37,492 nucleotides of DNA from an uncultured Desulfovibrio sp. (lineage in GTDB: Bacteria; Desulfobacterota; Desulfovibrionia; Desulfovibrionales; Desulfovibrionaceae). The position numbers were made by a program, and so were the translations under genes. The stretch is taken from the NCBI GenBank assembly GCA_900541395.1, contig UQJT01000024.1, positions 1 to 37,492 on the forward strand, written 5' to 3'. Below are positions 14,058 to 21,834 of the stretch, one piece after another; the first letter of the stretch is position 1; every line of letters begins with the position of its first letter. The notes below the pieces were generated by a model. That model was not told the origin of the DNA. It ran no database searches and saw only the letters and a list, made by a program, of their open reading frames with translations.

Positions 14058-15194
14058 ATGGTCGAAGTTTCGATGGACGCGCCCCGCCGCATCGCGGTGT
14101 GGAATACCGCCTTTTTGGGCGACGCGGTGCTCACGCTGCCTTTGATCCGCACCTTGCGCGCGGCCTGGCCCGATGCCGCCCTGGATTTCTACGTGCGCGG
14201 CGGCCTGGCTCCGCTGTTCGCGGCCCAGCCCGAAATCGACGCGGTGTACGCCTACGACAAGCGGGGAAGCGCCCGGGGGCCGAGCGGCTTCTGGCTGCTG
14301 AGCCGCGAGGTGGCGGCGCGGCGCTACGATATGTGGATCGACGCCCATCTGAGCCTGCGCAGTTCCCTCATGGCCCGGCTGAGCGGCGCGCCCCGCCGCG
14401 TGGGCTACGCCGAGGCTTCCCTGGCCTGGTGGCTGTTCACCGATCAGGTGGGGCGGCGTTTTGCCGAACGGCAGGAAATCGAGCGCCTGCTCGGCCTGCT
14501 GGAGCCGCTGAATCTGCCGCCCGCCGTGCTGGAGGACGAAAGCCTGCGCTGGCCCGAACTGAGTTTGCCGGTAGACGCCCTGGCCGAGGCGGAACGCCTG
14601 CTCGCGCCCCTGCCGCCCGGTCCGGTGCTGGGCGTGCATCCCGGCTCGGTGTGGCCTACCAAACGCTGGACGCCCGAGGGCTTCGCCCTGGTCCTGCGCC
14701 GCGCTCTGGAGGCCGGAGCCTGCGCGGTGGTGCTGGCTTCGCCCGACGAGAGCGACGCCGCCCGCGAGGTGCTGCGTCTGGCCGGGGACATGGGCGACGG
14801 CCGCCCTCTGACGCGGGCGGCGGAAGGACCGGGGGGCACGTCCCGCCTGCTGGACCTGGCGGGCAGGACCTCGCTGCCCGTCCTGGCCGCCGTGCTGGGC
14901 CGCCTGCAATGTTACCTCACCAACGATTCCGGCCCCATGCATCTGGCCTGGGCCCAACGCACGCCGGTCACGGCCCTGTTCGGTCCCACGGTGCGCGGTC
15001 TGGGCTTTGCGCCGCGCGGCGCGGCCGCGACCGTCATGGAAGTGGACGAGCCCTGCCGCCCCTGCGGCCTGCATGGGCACAAAACATGCCCGCGGGGGCA
15101 TTTTCGCTGTATGCGCGCCCTTGACCCCGAAGCCGTGTGGCGCGACGTGCGGGCCAAGCTCTACCCCTGGCGGACGGAGGAGCGCGCGCCATGA
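14058..15194 (+). CDS. waaF: lipopolysaccharide heptosyltransferase (GT9 family)
   Basis: A 378-residue protein of the ADP-heptose:LPS heptosyltransferase family, acting at the inner face of the cytoplasmic membrane on the LPS core. Evidence: RIAVWNTAFLGDAVLTLPLI near the N-terminus, GVHPGSVWPTKRWTPEGFA in the donor-binding half, NDSGPMHLAWAQRTPVTALFGPT, and the Cys-rich tail PCRPCGLHGHKTCPRGHFRC typical of WaaF-like proteins. It starts 7 bp after hypE; a second ATG at 14073 is an alternative start, as neither has a strong Shine-Dalgarno. Its stop overlaps the next start (ATGA). The exact linkage made is unknown. Confidence 0.82.
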   Translation: MVEVSMDAPRRIAVWNTAFLGDAVLTLPLIRTLRAAWPDAALDFYVRGGLAPLFAAQPEIDAVYAYDKRGSARGPSGFWLLSREVAARRYDMWIDAHLSLRSSLMARLSGAPRRVGYAEASLAWWLFTDQVGRRFAERQEIERLLGLLEPLNLPPAVLEDESLRWPELSLPVDALAEAERLLAPLPPGPVLGVHPGSVWPTKRWTPEGFALVLRRALEAGACAVVLASPDESDAAREVLRLAGDMGDGRPLTRAAEGPGGTSRLLDLAGRTSLPVLAAVLGRLQCYLTNDSGPMHLAWAQRTPVTALFGPTVRGLGFAPRGAAATVMEVDEPCRPCGLHGHKTCPRGHFRCMRALDPEAVWRDVRAKLYPWRTEERAP

Positions 15195-16264
15195 AAACCT
15201 GGATTGTTCTGCCTCCTCTGGCCGCGCTGTCCGGAGGCCTGGCCGTGCTTCTGGACCTGGGCCGCGTGCTGGCCGGGGCCGGATTCGAGATGGAATTGGT
15301 GGCGCGGGAGGCCGCGCCCTGGCTGGCCGGGGAAGGTTTGCCGTCGGTGCTTATGTGGCCCGCTCATCAGTCGGAGCCGGACTTCGGAGAAAACTCTCCG
15401 GCGCCCGACGATCTGTGGCTGGTCCCCGAGGGCTGGCCCTCGCTGCTTTTGCCCGGGTTGCGGGCCGGGGCGCGGACGCTGGTCTACGTGCAGAACTGGG
15501 CCTACCTGCTGGGCGATTGGCCCGAGGGCCTGTCGCCGACCGCCTTGCCCCTGCATTTTTTGGCCGTATCCCGGCCTGTATCCTGGCATGTGACGGAAAT
15601 GACCGGCCGTGTCGCTCCGGTGCTGCGGCCCGGTCTGGACCTGGATTTGTTCGCCCCCGGCGGCGGGAAGGGCGGGAGCGGGCCGCGCCGTCTTCGCGTG
15701 GCCTGGATGCCCCGCAAGAACAGCGCTCTGGCCCGCCGCATTCGGGAAATAGCGGACGTCCGGCGCGCGCGGCGCGGCTTGCCCGGCCCGGAATGGGTGG
15801 CCGTCCAGGGCCTGAGCCGGGAGGGAGTGGCCGCCGCCCTGCAAGGCTGCGATCTGTTTCTGGCCACGGGCTTTCCCGAGGGCTGCCCCCTGCCGCCTTT
15901 GGAAGCCTTGGCCTGCGCCTGTCCGGGCGTGGGCTTCGGCGGTTTCGGCGGATGGGACTATATGCGTTCGCCCGAGGGCTGGCAGGGCGCCGGGGCGGAC
16001 GGGCTGCCTCCCTGGTTGCCGGAGGCCGTGCGTCGAGAGGCCGAGGAACGGCCGGTCAACGGATTCTGGACGGCGGACGGCGACGTCGTCGGCGCGGCGC
16101 TGGCCGTGGACGCGGCCCTGAGCCTGGCGGAGCGGGGTGGTCCGGCCTGGGACCGACTGCGCGAAGGCGGCCGTCGCACGGCGGGCCTGTACGGCGCGGA
16201 CGAGCGGGATCGGCGTTTGACGGCCCTGTGGATCGAGGCGCGGGCGGGCCGCCTGTTTGCCTGA
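15191..16264 (+). CDS. glycosyltransferase (GT4-like)
   Basis: A 357-residue protein. The C-terminal half has the GT-B donor-site pattern GFPEGCPLPPLEALACACPG, and the N-terminal half begins like a Rossmann domain (WIVLPPLAALSGGLAVLLDL). TLVYVQNWAYLLG and VAWMPRKN are as in GT4 enzymes. The start ATG overlaps the stop of the preceding heptosyltransferase by 4 bp, so it is most likely an LPS or surface-glycan transferase made with it. Donor and acceptor are unknown. tatD begins 28 bp later. Confidence 0.75.
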   Translation: MKTWIVLPPLAALSGGLAVLLDLGRVLAGAGFEMELVAREAAPWLAGEGLPSVLMWPAHQSEPDFGENSPAPDDLWLVPEGWPSLLLPGLRAGARTLVYVQNWAYLLGDWPEGLSPTALPLHFLAVSRPVSWHVTEMTGRVAPVLRPGLDLDLFAPGGGKGGSGPRRLRVAWMPRKNSALARRIREIADVRRARRGLPGPEWVAVQGLSREGVAAALQGCDLFLATGFPEGCPLPPLEALACACPGVGFGGFGGWDYMRSPEGWQGAGADGLPPWLPEAVRREAEERPVNGFWTADGDVVGAALAVDAALSLAERGGPAWDRLREGGRRTAGLYGADERDRRLTALWIEARAGRLFA

Positions 16265-16292
16265 GTGAAAGACGGACGGAGCGACAAGAAAC

Positions 16293-17129
16293 ATGAGCAA
16301 ACAACATACGCGCCCGCGCCCGCTCCCGGCGAGCCTGGGCCTGCCGCGCACGGGCGTGGATAGCCACGCGCATCTGGATTCGGAGGAACTGTGGCCCGAT
16401 TTCGAGGGCGTGCTGGAGCGCGCGGCCGATGCGGGCGTGGCCCGCATCGGCCAGGTGTTTTTGGGGCACGCGGCCTATCTTGCGCGGCGCGAGGTCATGG
16501 CCGCTCGGCCCGAACTGTTTTTTATCCTGGGCGTGCATCCCTCCGACGGGTTGACTCTGGACGGGCGCGAAGCGGACGAGTGGAGGGCCATGGCCGGGGA
16601 TTTTCAAAGCGATGATCGTCTGCGCGCCGTGGGCGAAATCGGCCTCGACTACCACTGGCCCGACTGTCCGCCCGAGGTTCAGAACCGGATATTCCGCGCT
16701 CAGTTGCGCCTGGCCCGTGAACTGGATCGACCTGTGGTCGTTCATTCCCGCGACGCTTTTGCCGATACCCTGACCGTGCTGGACGAGGAAGGATTTGTCG
16801 GGCGTCCTTTGCTGTGGCATTGTTTCGGCGGAGACGCGGCGGCGGCCGGGGCCGTTCTGGAGCGCGGCTGGCATATTTCGGTGCCCGGCCCGGTGACGTA
16901 TCCGGCCAACAGCGCCCTGCGCGAGGCGGTGCGGCTCATCCCCGCCGACCGCTTGCTGCTGGAGACGGACTGCCCCTATCTGGCCCCCAAACCGTGGCGG
17001 GGCATGCGCAACGAACCGGCTTTGTCCGTCTTTACGGCCGATGCCGTGGCCTTCGAGCGGGGCGAGGACCCGGCGGAGTTGTGGACCCGGTGCGGCCGCA
17101 ACGCGTTGCGTTTTTTCGGACTCATATAA
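16293..17129 (+). CDS. tatD: TatD-family metal-dependent hydrolase/DNase
   Basis: A 278-residue TIM-barrel amidohydrolase-fold protein. Metal ligands are visible: VDSHAHLD (first two His), GEIGLDYHW (Glu), PVVVHSR (His), LLWHCFGG (His) and LETDCPYL (Asp). TatD proteins are 3'-5' exonucleases active on DNA/RNA; the in vivo role varies. It is last in the run that began with hypE and the glycosyltransferases. A D2 repeat begins right after its stop and ends in a hairpin plus T run that may terminate this transcript. Confidence 0.9.
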   Translation: MSKQHTRPRPLPASLGLPRTGVDSHAHLDSEELWPDFEGVLERAADAGVARIGQVFLGHAAYLARREVMAARPELFFILGVHPSDGLTLDGREADEWRAMAGDFQSDDRLRAVGEIGLDYHWPDCPPEVQNRIFRAQLRLARELDRPVVVHSRDAFADTLTVLDEEGFVGRPLLWHCFGGDAAAAGAVLERGWHISVPGPVTYPANSALREAVRLIPADRLLLETDCPYLAPKPWRGMRNEPALSVFTADAVAFERGEDPAELWTRCGRNALRFFGLI

Positions 17130-17315
17130 ACCTGCGGAGCAGCGAGCGTAGCGAGCCTTGAGCGACGACCCCCCGTCGGCTGGAAGCCGACATGGAGGGG
17201 GGCGAGGAGCGGCCCAAGGTTTCGCGGAGCGGAGCCGTGGTAAACGCAGTTTACCACGGCGTATGCGTAGCCGGCGGTGGCCGAAGCCTGCCTTTGCCGC
17301 ACTGGAAGTGCGGCT
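17130..17315. repeat. structured hairpin repeat, copy D2 (tatD-yjfB gap)
   Basis: Three hairpins in line. H1: GTCGGCT-GGA-AGCCGAC (17175-17191) nested in CCCCCC (17169-17174)/GGGGGG (17197-17202). H2: GCCGTGGTAAAC-GCA-GTTTACCACGGC (17234-17260), 12-bp perfect arms. H3: GCCGCACT-GGA-AGTGCGGC (17296-17314), followed by TGTTTTT, so it can act as a terminator for tatD. Compared with D1, H1 differs at two arm positions and both are compensated on the other arm (C-G to T-A, C-G to G-C). Confidence 0.78.
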
Positions 17316-17344
17316 GTTTTTGCAGCGAAGGGCGCGCTCAACCC

Positions 17345-17371
17345 TAAGCTTTGTCGCCGGGCGGCCGATAA
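17345..17371 (+). promoter_or_regulatory. sigma-28 (FliA) promoter
   Basis: TAAGCTTT (17345-17352), 11-bp spacer, GCCGATAA (17364-17371). The -10 box is a perfect match to the flagellar sigma-28 consensus and the -35 nearly so. It is 85 bp upstream of the small yjfB-like gene, making that a late flagellar gene. Confidence 0.82.
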
Positions 17372-17455
17372 GAGGGGCGGACGTTGTGTCCGGGCCGCGA
17401 GGCCCCGCCGCTTCCTCTTTCTTTGCCGGAGGCGGCGCAAGACTTGGAGGTCGTC

Positions 17456-17647
17456 ATGAATATCGGCGCAACCAGTATGGACGCCCCCGCCCGCATGGCC
17501 GCCGGCGCGCTCAGCCGCTCGCTGGACGTTCAGGCCGACGCCGTCGGCAAGCTGATGGGCGGCGCGACGGGCCAAAACGGGGATCAGATGGTCCAGGCCG
17601 CTATGGCCGAACAGGGCAAAGGTCAGAAACTGAATATCACCGTCTGA
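17456..17647 (+). CDS. small YjfB-type putative motility protein
   Basis: A 63-residue protein matching the YjfB/putative motility protein family in size and pattern: a short start MNIGATSMDAP, then a helical middle (ARMAAGALSRSLDVQADAVG) and an amphipathic C-terminus ending LNITV. No signal peptide or membrane segment. TTGGAGG precedes the ATG. The sigma-28 promoter upstream independently ties it to the flagellar regulon. Family function is not established. Confidence 0.75.
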   Translation: MNIGATSMDAPARMAAGALSRSLDVQADAVGKLMGGATGQNGDQMVQAAMAEQGKGQKLNITV

Positions 17648-17789
17648 CGGAGCCCGCCGGGGGGGCCGTCGGCCCCTCCGGATTCGGAATCCTGGTCCGC
17701 GTTATAAAAACGGCGTTTCGTCCCTTGCGCGGCCGGGGCTCCTGTCGTAGCCTTTCCGACCGATAGAATTCACATCGGCGGGAGTGACC

Positions 17790-19133
17790 ATGCGTACACC
17801 GGGTTTCCATTGCATCACCTTCGGCTGTCAGATGAACGTCAACGACTCGCAGTGGGTCGCCAGGGCGCTTGTTCGGCGCGGTTTTGTCGAACGCCCGCTG
17901 GAAGAGGCCGACGTGGTGTTTCTCAACACCTGTTCGGTACGCGACAAACCGGAACAGAAGGTGCACAGCGCCCTGGGCCGGGTGCGCCGGGCCAACGCCC
18001 GCGCCCTGGTGGGCGTGGCGGGCTGCGTGGCCCAGCAACTGGGCGAGGGGCTCATGCGGCGTCACCCCCAGGTGCGGCTGGTGGCGGGCAGCGACGGCAT
18101 CGTGTCGGTGCCCGACGCCTTTGTCCGCCTGCTGGACGAGCCCGAAACGCGGTTGTCGTTTTTGGATTTCACGGCTGTCTATCCGGACCGCGATCCGTAT
18201 CTGGAGGGCGAGGAGAAGGAGCGGGAAGGCGAGGCCGTGGCCTACGTCAACATCATGCAGGGCTGCGACAACTTTTGCGCCTACTGCATCGTGCCCTACA
18301 CCCGCGGGCCGCGCAAATCGCGCCCCACGGCCGCCGTGCTCGACGAGTGCCGGGCCTGGATCGGGCGGGGCGCGGGCGACATCACCCTGTTGGGGCAGAA
18401 CGTCAACGTGTTCGGCCTGGACGACGGGGGCGACGGCACTTCGTTCCCCGACCTGCTGCGCGCCGTGGCCGCTCTGCCGGGATTGCGGCGCCTGCGTTTC
18501 GTCACCCCCCACCCGCGTGATTTTTCTCCGGAAACCGTGCGGGCGCTGGCCGAACTGCCGGTGCTGTGCCCGCGCCTGCATCTGCCCCTGCAATCCGGTT
18601 CCGACAGCGTTCTGGCCCGTATGGGGCGCGGCTACGACATGGCCCGCTATCTGGCCCTGGTGGCCGATTTGCGGGCGGCGCGCCCCGATTTGGCCCTGTC
18701 CACGGACCTCATCGTGGGCTTTCCGGGCGAAAGCGAGGAAGAATTCGCCGATACCCTGGCCGCCGTGGACGCGGCGGGCTTCATGTCCAGTTTTTCGTTC
18801 TGCTATTCCGACCGGCCGGGAACGCGCGCCTCGGCCATGCCGTTCAAGGTGCCGCGCGAAGTTCAACTGGAGCGGCTGGAACGTTTGCAGGCCCTTCAGG
18901 ACCGACGGGCCGAAGCCTGGCTGCAAAGCCGGGTGGGCCTGACGACCACGGTTTTGCTGGAAGCGCCCAGCCCCCGCCAGGACGGGGAGGGCGCGCTGTG
19001 GCAAGGGCGCGACCCCTGGGGCGACGCCGTGCACGTCCGCCTGCAGGGAGAGAAGGGCGGCCGGGCCGGACTGTTGCTGCCGGTCCGGATCGAGACGGCC
19101 AAAAAACATTCGTTGGTGGCCGCCCCGCTTTAA
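17790..19133 (+). CDS. miaB: tRNA-2-methylthio-N6-dimethylallyladenosine synthase
   Basis: A 447-residue radical SAM methylthiotransferase that adds the 2-methylthio group to i6A37 of tRNAs. The N-terminal domain has cluster cysteines at C13 (FGCQMN), C48 (NTCSVR) and C79 (GCVAQ). The radical SAM motif CDNFCAYC follows at C159, C163 and C166. Then come ILLGQNVN-like TLLGQNVNVFG, LPLQSGSD and DLIVGFPGESEEEF, and a C-terminal TRAM-like domain. I chose the ATG at 17790 because GGGAG precedes it; a GTG six bases upstream is inside that site. Same strand as the nuclease at 19232, about 98 bp apart. Confidence 0.95.
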   Translation: MRTPGFHCITFGCQMNVNDSQWVARALVRRGFVERPLEEADVVFLNTCSVRDKPEQKVHSALGRVRRANARALVGVAGCVAQQLGEGLMRRHPQVRLVAGSDGIVSVPDAFVRLLDEPETRLSFLDFTAVYPDRDPYLEGEEKEREGEAVAYVNIMQGCDNFCAYCIVPYTRGPRKSRPTAAVLDECRAWIGRGAGDITLLGQNVNVFGLDDGGDGTSFPDLLRAVAALPGLRRLRFVTPHPRDFSPETVRALAELPVLCPRLHLPLQSGSDSVLARMGRGYDMARYLALVADLRAARPDLALSTDLIVGFPGESEEEFADTLAAVDAAGFMSSFSFCYSDRPGTRASAMPFKVPREVQLERLERLQALQDRRAEAWLQSRVGLTTTVLLEAPSPRQDGEGALWQGRDPWGDAVHVRLQGEKGGRAGLLLPVRIETAKKHSLVAAPL

Positions 19134-19231
19134 CCGCGCCGGACGATCCGGGGCGGGCCCGGAGAAAAGTCGGGCTTCCGGCCCGGCCGCCTTTGCGGCG
19201 ACATTGCGCCGAGCTGAAAGGGGAGAGACGC

Positions 19232-19750
19232 ATGAGCCCGATGGTTCCGATGAAAGTACTGGGCCTGACGCTGGACGCGGAAAACAACGCGCCCATCCTG
19301 GTCCTGCAACAGGACGGCGGTTCGGAAATTCTGCCCATCTGGATCGGGGCCAGCGAAGCGCTGGCCATTTCCGTGGCGCTCAACGGCACCCGGCTTGATC
19401 GCCCCCTGACCCACGAAACCATGTTTCAGGCGATCCGGGCGCTGGACGCCGATATCGGCGCCGTGGACGTGATAGCCCTGCGCGACGGCACCTATCACGC
19501 CGAACTGGAAATCGTCAGGGGGGAAAAGGCGGTGCGCGTGGACTGCCGTCCCTCGGACGGCGTGGCCCTGGCCGTGCGTTGCGACGCGCCCATCCGAGTG
19601 GCCCGCGAGGTGCTGGCCGAAACTTCGGCCACCCGCACCGCCCGACGCGGCGAGGACCTGGTAACGTCCTTTTTGCCCGAGGAACCTTCCGAACAGGTTC
19701 TGGGCAAGCTGCTGCCCAGTCTGGAGCCGGTCAGCCGCTATAAAATGTAG
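19232..19750 (+). CDS. bifunctional nuclease family protein (BFN/DUF151)
   Basis: A 172-residue protein starting MSPMVPMKVLGLTLDAENN with the BFN domain features LPIWIGASEALAISVALNG, RPLTHETMF, DVIALRDGTYHAEL and VDCRPSDGVALAVR. Members act as DNase/RNase in plants and are of unclear role in bacteria. GGGGAGAGACGC precedes the ATG at 19232. It is probably transcribed with miaB. Its stop lies 21 bp from the stop of the convergent Ser-rich gene, with no separate terminator seen. Confidence 0.88.
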   Translation: MSPMVPMKVLGLTLDAENNAPILVLQQDGGSEILPIWIGASEALAISVALNGTRLDRPLTHETMFQAIRALDADIGAVDVIALRDGTYHAELEIVRGEKAVRVDCRPSDGVALAVRCDAPIRVAREVLAETSATRTARRGEDLVTSFLPEEPSEQVLGKLLPSLEPVSRYKM

Positions 19751-19771
19751 CCGATCCCCGGCCGGAAAAAC

Positions 19772-20413
19772 TCAGGCGATGGCGTTGATGCCGCTGTAAT
19801 AGGACGCCCCCTGGGCGGAGAACGCCATGAACGAACTGGTGTCGGAAAACCAGGCCGTCATGGATTCCATCTGCAGGCGGCTTTTGATCGACTTGACGTC
19901 GAGCCTCTGGCTTTTGCGGGTTTCTTCCATTTTATTCAGGGCTTGGATTTTTTCAAACTCTTCGACCATCTCCGGATTGTCCTTGAAATATTGTTCGATT
20001 TTTTCCTTGTCCGGACTGTCCGTGACGACTTGAACGCCCGTGCCGTCCGAGCCGGACACCAAGCGGAAGGACACGTCCTTGTCCACGCCCGCCTCCAGCA
20101 ATTCCTGACGCAATTTGCTTGTAAACCGGTCCTGAAGCTGGTCGCGATAATCCCGCAGGGTTTGGAACGTCACTTTGTCGTTCGCGTCCAGGCCGAGATC
20201 GTCCATGGCCGCCTTGACGGCCGCCGCCAGATTTTGGGGCGAGCCCGCGACGGAGTAAAGCGAGTTTGCGGAGGATTTGGTCGACTTGCCGCTCGAGGAA
20301 CTTTTGCTCGTGGAATCCGCGGCGTCCGTATCGTTCATGTTGACGCCCAGGCCCTGCAGCAGGGAGCTGACAGACGAATAGGAAGAATTATTATATATGG
20401 AAGAAACGCTCAT
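19772..20413 (-). CDS. Ser-rich cytosolic or flagellum-exported protein of unknown function
   Basis: A 213-residue protein not recognised from memory. The N-terminal 60 residues are Ser/Asn/Thr-rich and probably disordered (SSIYNNSSYSSVSSLLQGLG, later SSSSGKSTKSSANS). Residues about 60-175 look helical and charged, with a predicted-coil region near EKIEQYFKDNPEMVEEFEKI. The last 25 residues are hydrophobic/aromatic (WFSDTSSFMAFSAQGASYYS). No Sec signal or transmembrane helix. The Ser-rich N-terminus without a signal peptide is reminiscent of flagellar export substrates, but no flagellar promoter is obvious upstream. AAGAAGG lies before the ATG. Confidence 0.7.
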   Translation of the reverse strand: MSVSSIYNNSSYSSVSSLLQGLGVNMNDTDAADSTSKSSSSGKSTKSSANSLYSVAGSPQNLAAAVKAAMDDLGLDANDKVTFQTLRDYRDQLQDRFTSKLRQELLEAGVDKDVSFRLVSGSDGTGVQVVTDSPDKEKIEQYFKDNPEMVEEFEKIQALNKMEETRKSQRLDVKSIKSRLQMESMTAWFSDTSSFMAFSAQGASYYSGINAIA

Positions 20414-20799
20414 AGTTACGCCTTCTTGGCCGGACCCGGTCCGGCGGGGTTGACCCGGGCGCGCCCCCGACGGGCGCATGCCGGAAAATTTTGCCCGCGG
20501 GCAGCGGCGCGCTGTTTTCAGCAAATTTTTAAGCAAAAAACGTGCCGCCAATAAAACACGCCGATAACCGCAACGCCTTCCTTTCCTTCGCTCGCCCCTC
20601 TTTTGTCGGCGGCGCGTTTCGGCCGCCCGCCCCGCGACAGGGGGGAGGCCGGTGGACGCTGCCCGGATTTTGCGTTAAGAACCGAAAACGCCGACGCCTT
20701 TTCCCGCCCGGACCAAGTCTTGATCCGGCATTCCGTCCCTCCCCGCCTTTTGCGGCCGAGGCGGACAGCGCGGGGCGGGCGCAAGGAGACAATACAGAC
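20414..20799. other. divergent gap between the Ser-rich gene and phoH
   Basis: A 386-bp region in front of both genes. Around 20521-20560 it is AT-rich (a run TTTTTAAGCAAAAAA) and GC-rich elsewhere. A frame continues upstream of phoH through it but has no family resemblance. No promoter is assigned with confidence. Confidence 0.3.
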
Positions 20800-21834
20800 G
20801 TGCAATCGTCGTCCATTGCGGAAACCCTGGCCTTTGACGATCCGGACCTGGCAGGCCGACTGTTCGGACCTCTCAACGCCCATCTCGAGCTGGTGGCCGA
20901 CGTTTCCGGCGCCGAGCTGACCACGAGGGGCACCGAACTGGCGGTGTGCCACCCCCGGCCCGAAACGCGGGAGCTTCTGCTCAATCTGTTCACGCAAAGT
21001 TACGGTTTGCTCAAAGCGGGTCACGCCTTGCGCGGAGAGGACCTGCTTCAGGGCTATGAACTGTTGCTCCGCGACCGCCTGGCCGATCTCGGCGACATGT
21101 TCCGCGAGGCCGGCGTCATCGTGGCCCCGCGCAAGACCGTTCTGGCCCGCAACACTTCGCAGCGGGCCTACATGGACCTGCTGCGCCGCCACGAAATGGT
21201 GTTCGCCGTGGGACCGGCGGGCACCGGCAAAACTTACCTGGCCGTGGCTATGGCCCTGTCCATGCTGGCGGCCAAGCGGGTCAAGCGCATCGTGCTCACC
21301 CGACCCGCCGTGGAAGCCGGGGAAAAGCTGGGTTTTCTGCCCGGCGACATGGAGGAAAAGGTCAACCCCTACCTGCGCCCCCTGTACGACGCCCTGGGGG
21401 ACATGCTGGGCGCGCCCAACCTGGCGGCCAAGCAGGAGAGCGGCATCGTCGAGGTGGCTCCCCTGGCCTTTATGCGCGGCCGCACTCTCAACGACGCCTT
21501 TCTCATCCTGGACGAAGCCCAGAACACCACCCGCGAACAGATGAAAATGTTTCTCACCCGTCTGGGCTTCGGCTCGCGGGCGGTGATCACCGGCGACGTC
21601 ACTCAGATCGACCTGCCTCCGATCCAGCGCGGCCAATTGCGCGAGGGCGAGCGGGAGGGAGAAACCCGCTCCGGCCTGGTCCACGCGCTGCGCGTGCTGG
21701 ACGGAGTGCGCGGGGTCGCCTTCCATCACTTCCATAACGCCGACGTGGTGCGCCATCCCCTGGTGGGGCGCGTCGTCGAGGCTTACGACACCTATGATAA
21801 AGAACAGGAAACCGTCTCCTCTCAACAGCGCTGA
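20800..21834 (+). CDS. phoH: PhoH-family ATPase (PhoH/PhoL)
   Basis: A 344-residue P-loop ATPase. Walker A is GPAGTGKT (residues 138-145) and Walker B is FLILDEAQNTT near 235-245; LTRPAVEAGEKLGFLPGD and RLGFGSRAVITGDVTQIDLP are family signatures. Position next to ybeY is conserved in many bacteria and links it to RNA/ribosome maturation. I chose the GTG at 20800 because AAGGAG lies 11 nt upstream and the family core begins soon after; the frame stays open to 20542 but is not PhoH-like there. It overlaps the next gene by 41 bp. Confidence 0.88.
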   Translation: MQSSSIAETLAFDDPDLAGRLFGPLNAHLELVADVSGAELTTRGTELAVCHPRPETRELLLNLFTQSYGLLKAGHALRGEDLLQGYELLLRDRLADLGDMFREAGVIVAPRKTVLARNTSQRAYMDLLRRHEMVFAVGPAGTGKTYLAVAMALSMLAAKRVKRIVLTRPAVEAGEKLGFLPGDMEEKVNPYLRPLYDALGDMLGAPNLAAKQESGIVEVAPLAFMRGRTLNDAFLILDEAQNTTREQMKMFLTRLGFGSRAVITGDVTQIDLPPIQRGQLREGEREGETRSGLVHALRVLDGVRGVAFHHFHNADVVRHPLVGRVVEAYDTYDKEQETVSSQQR

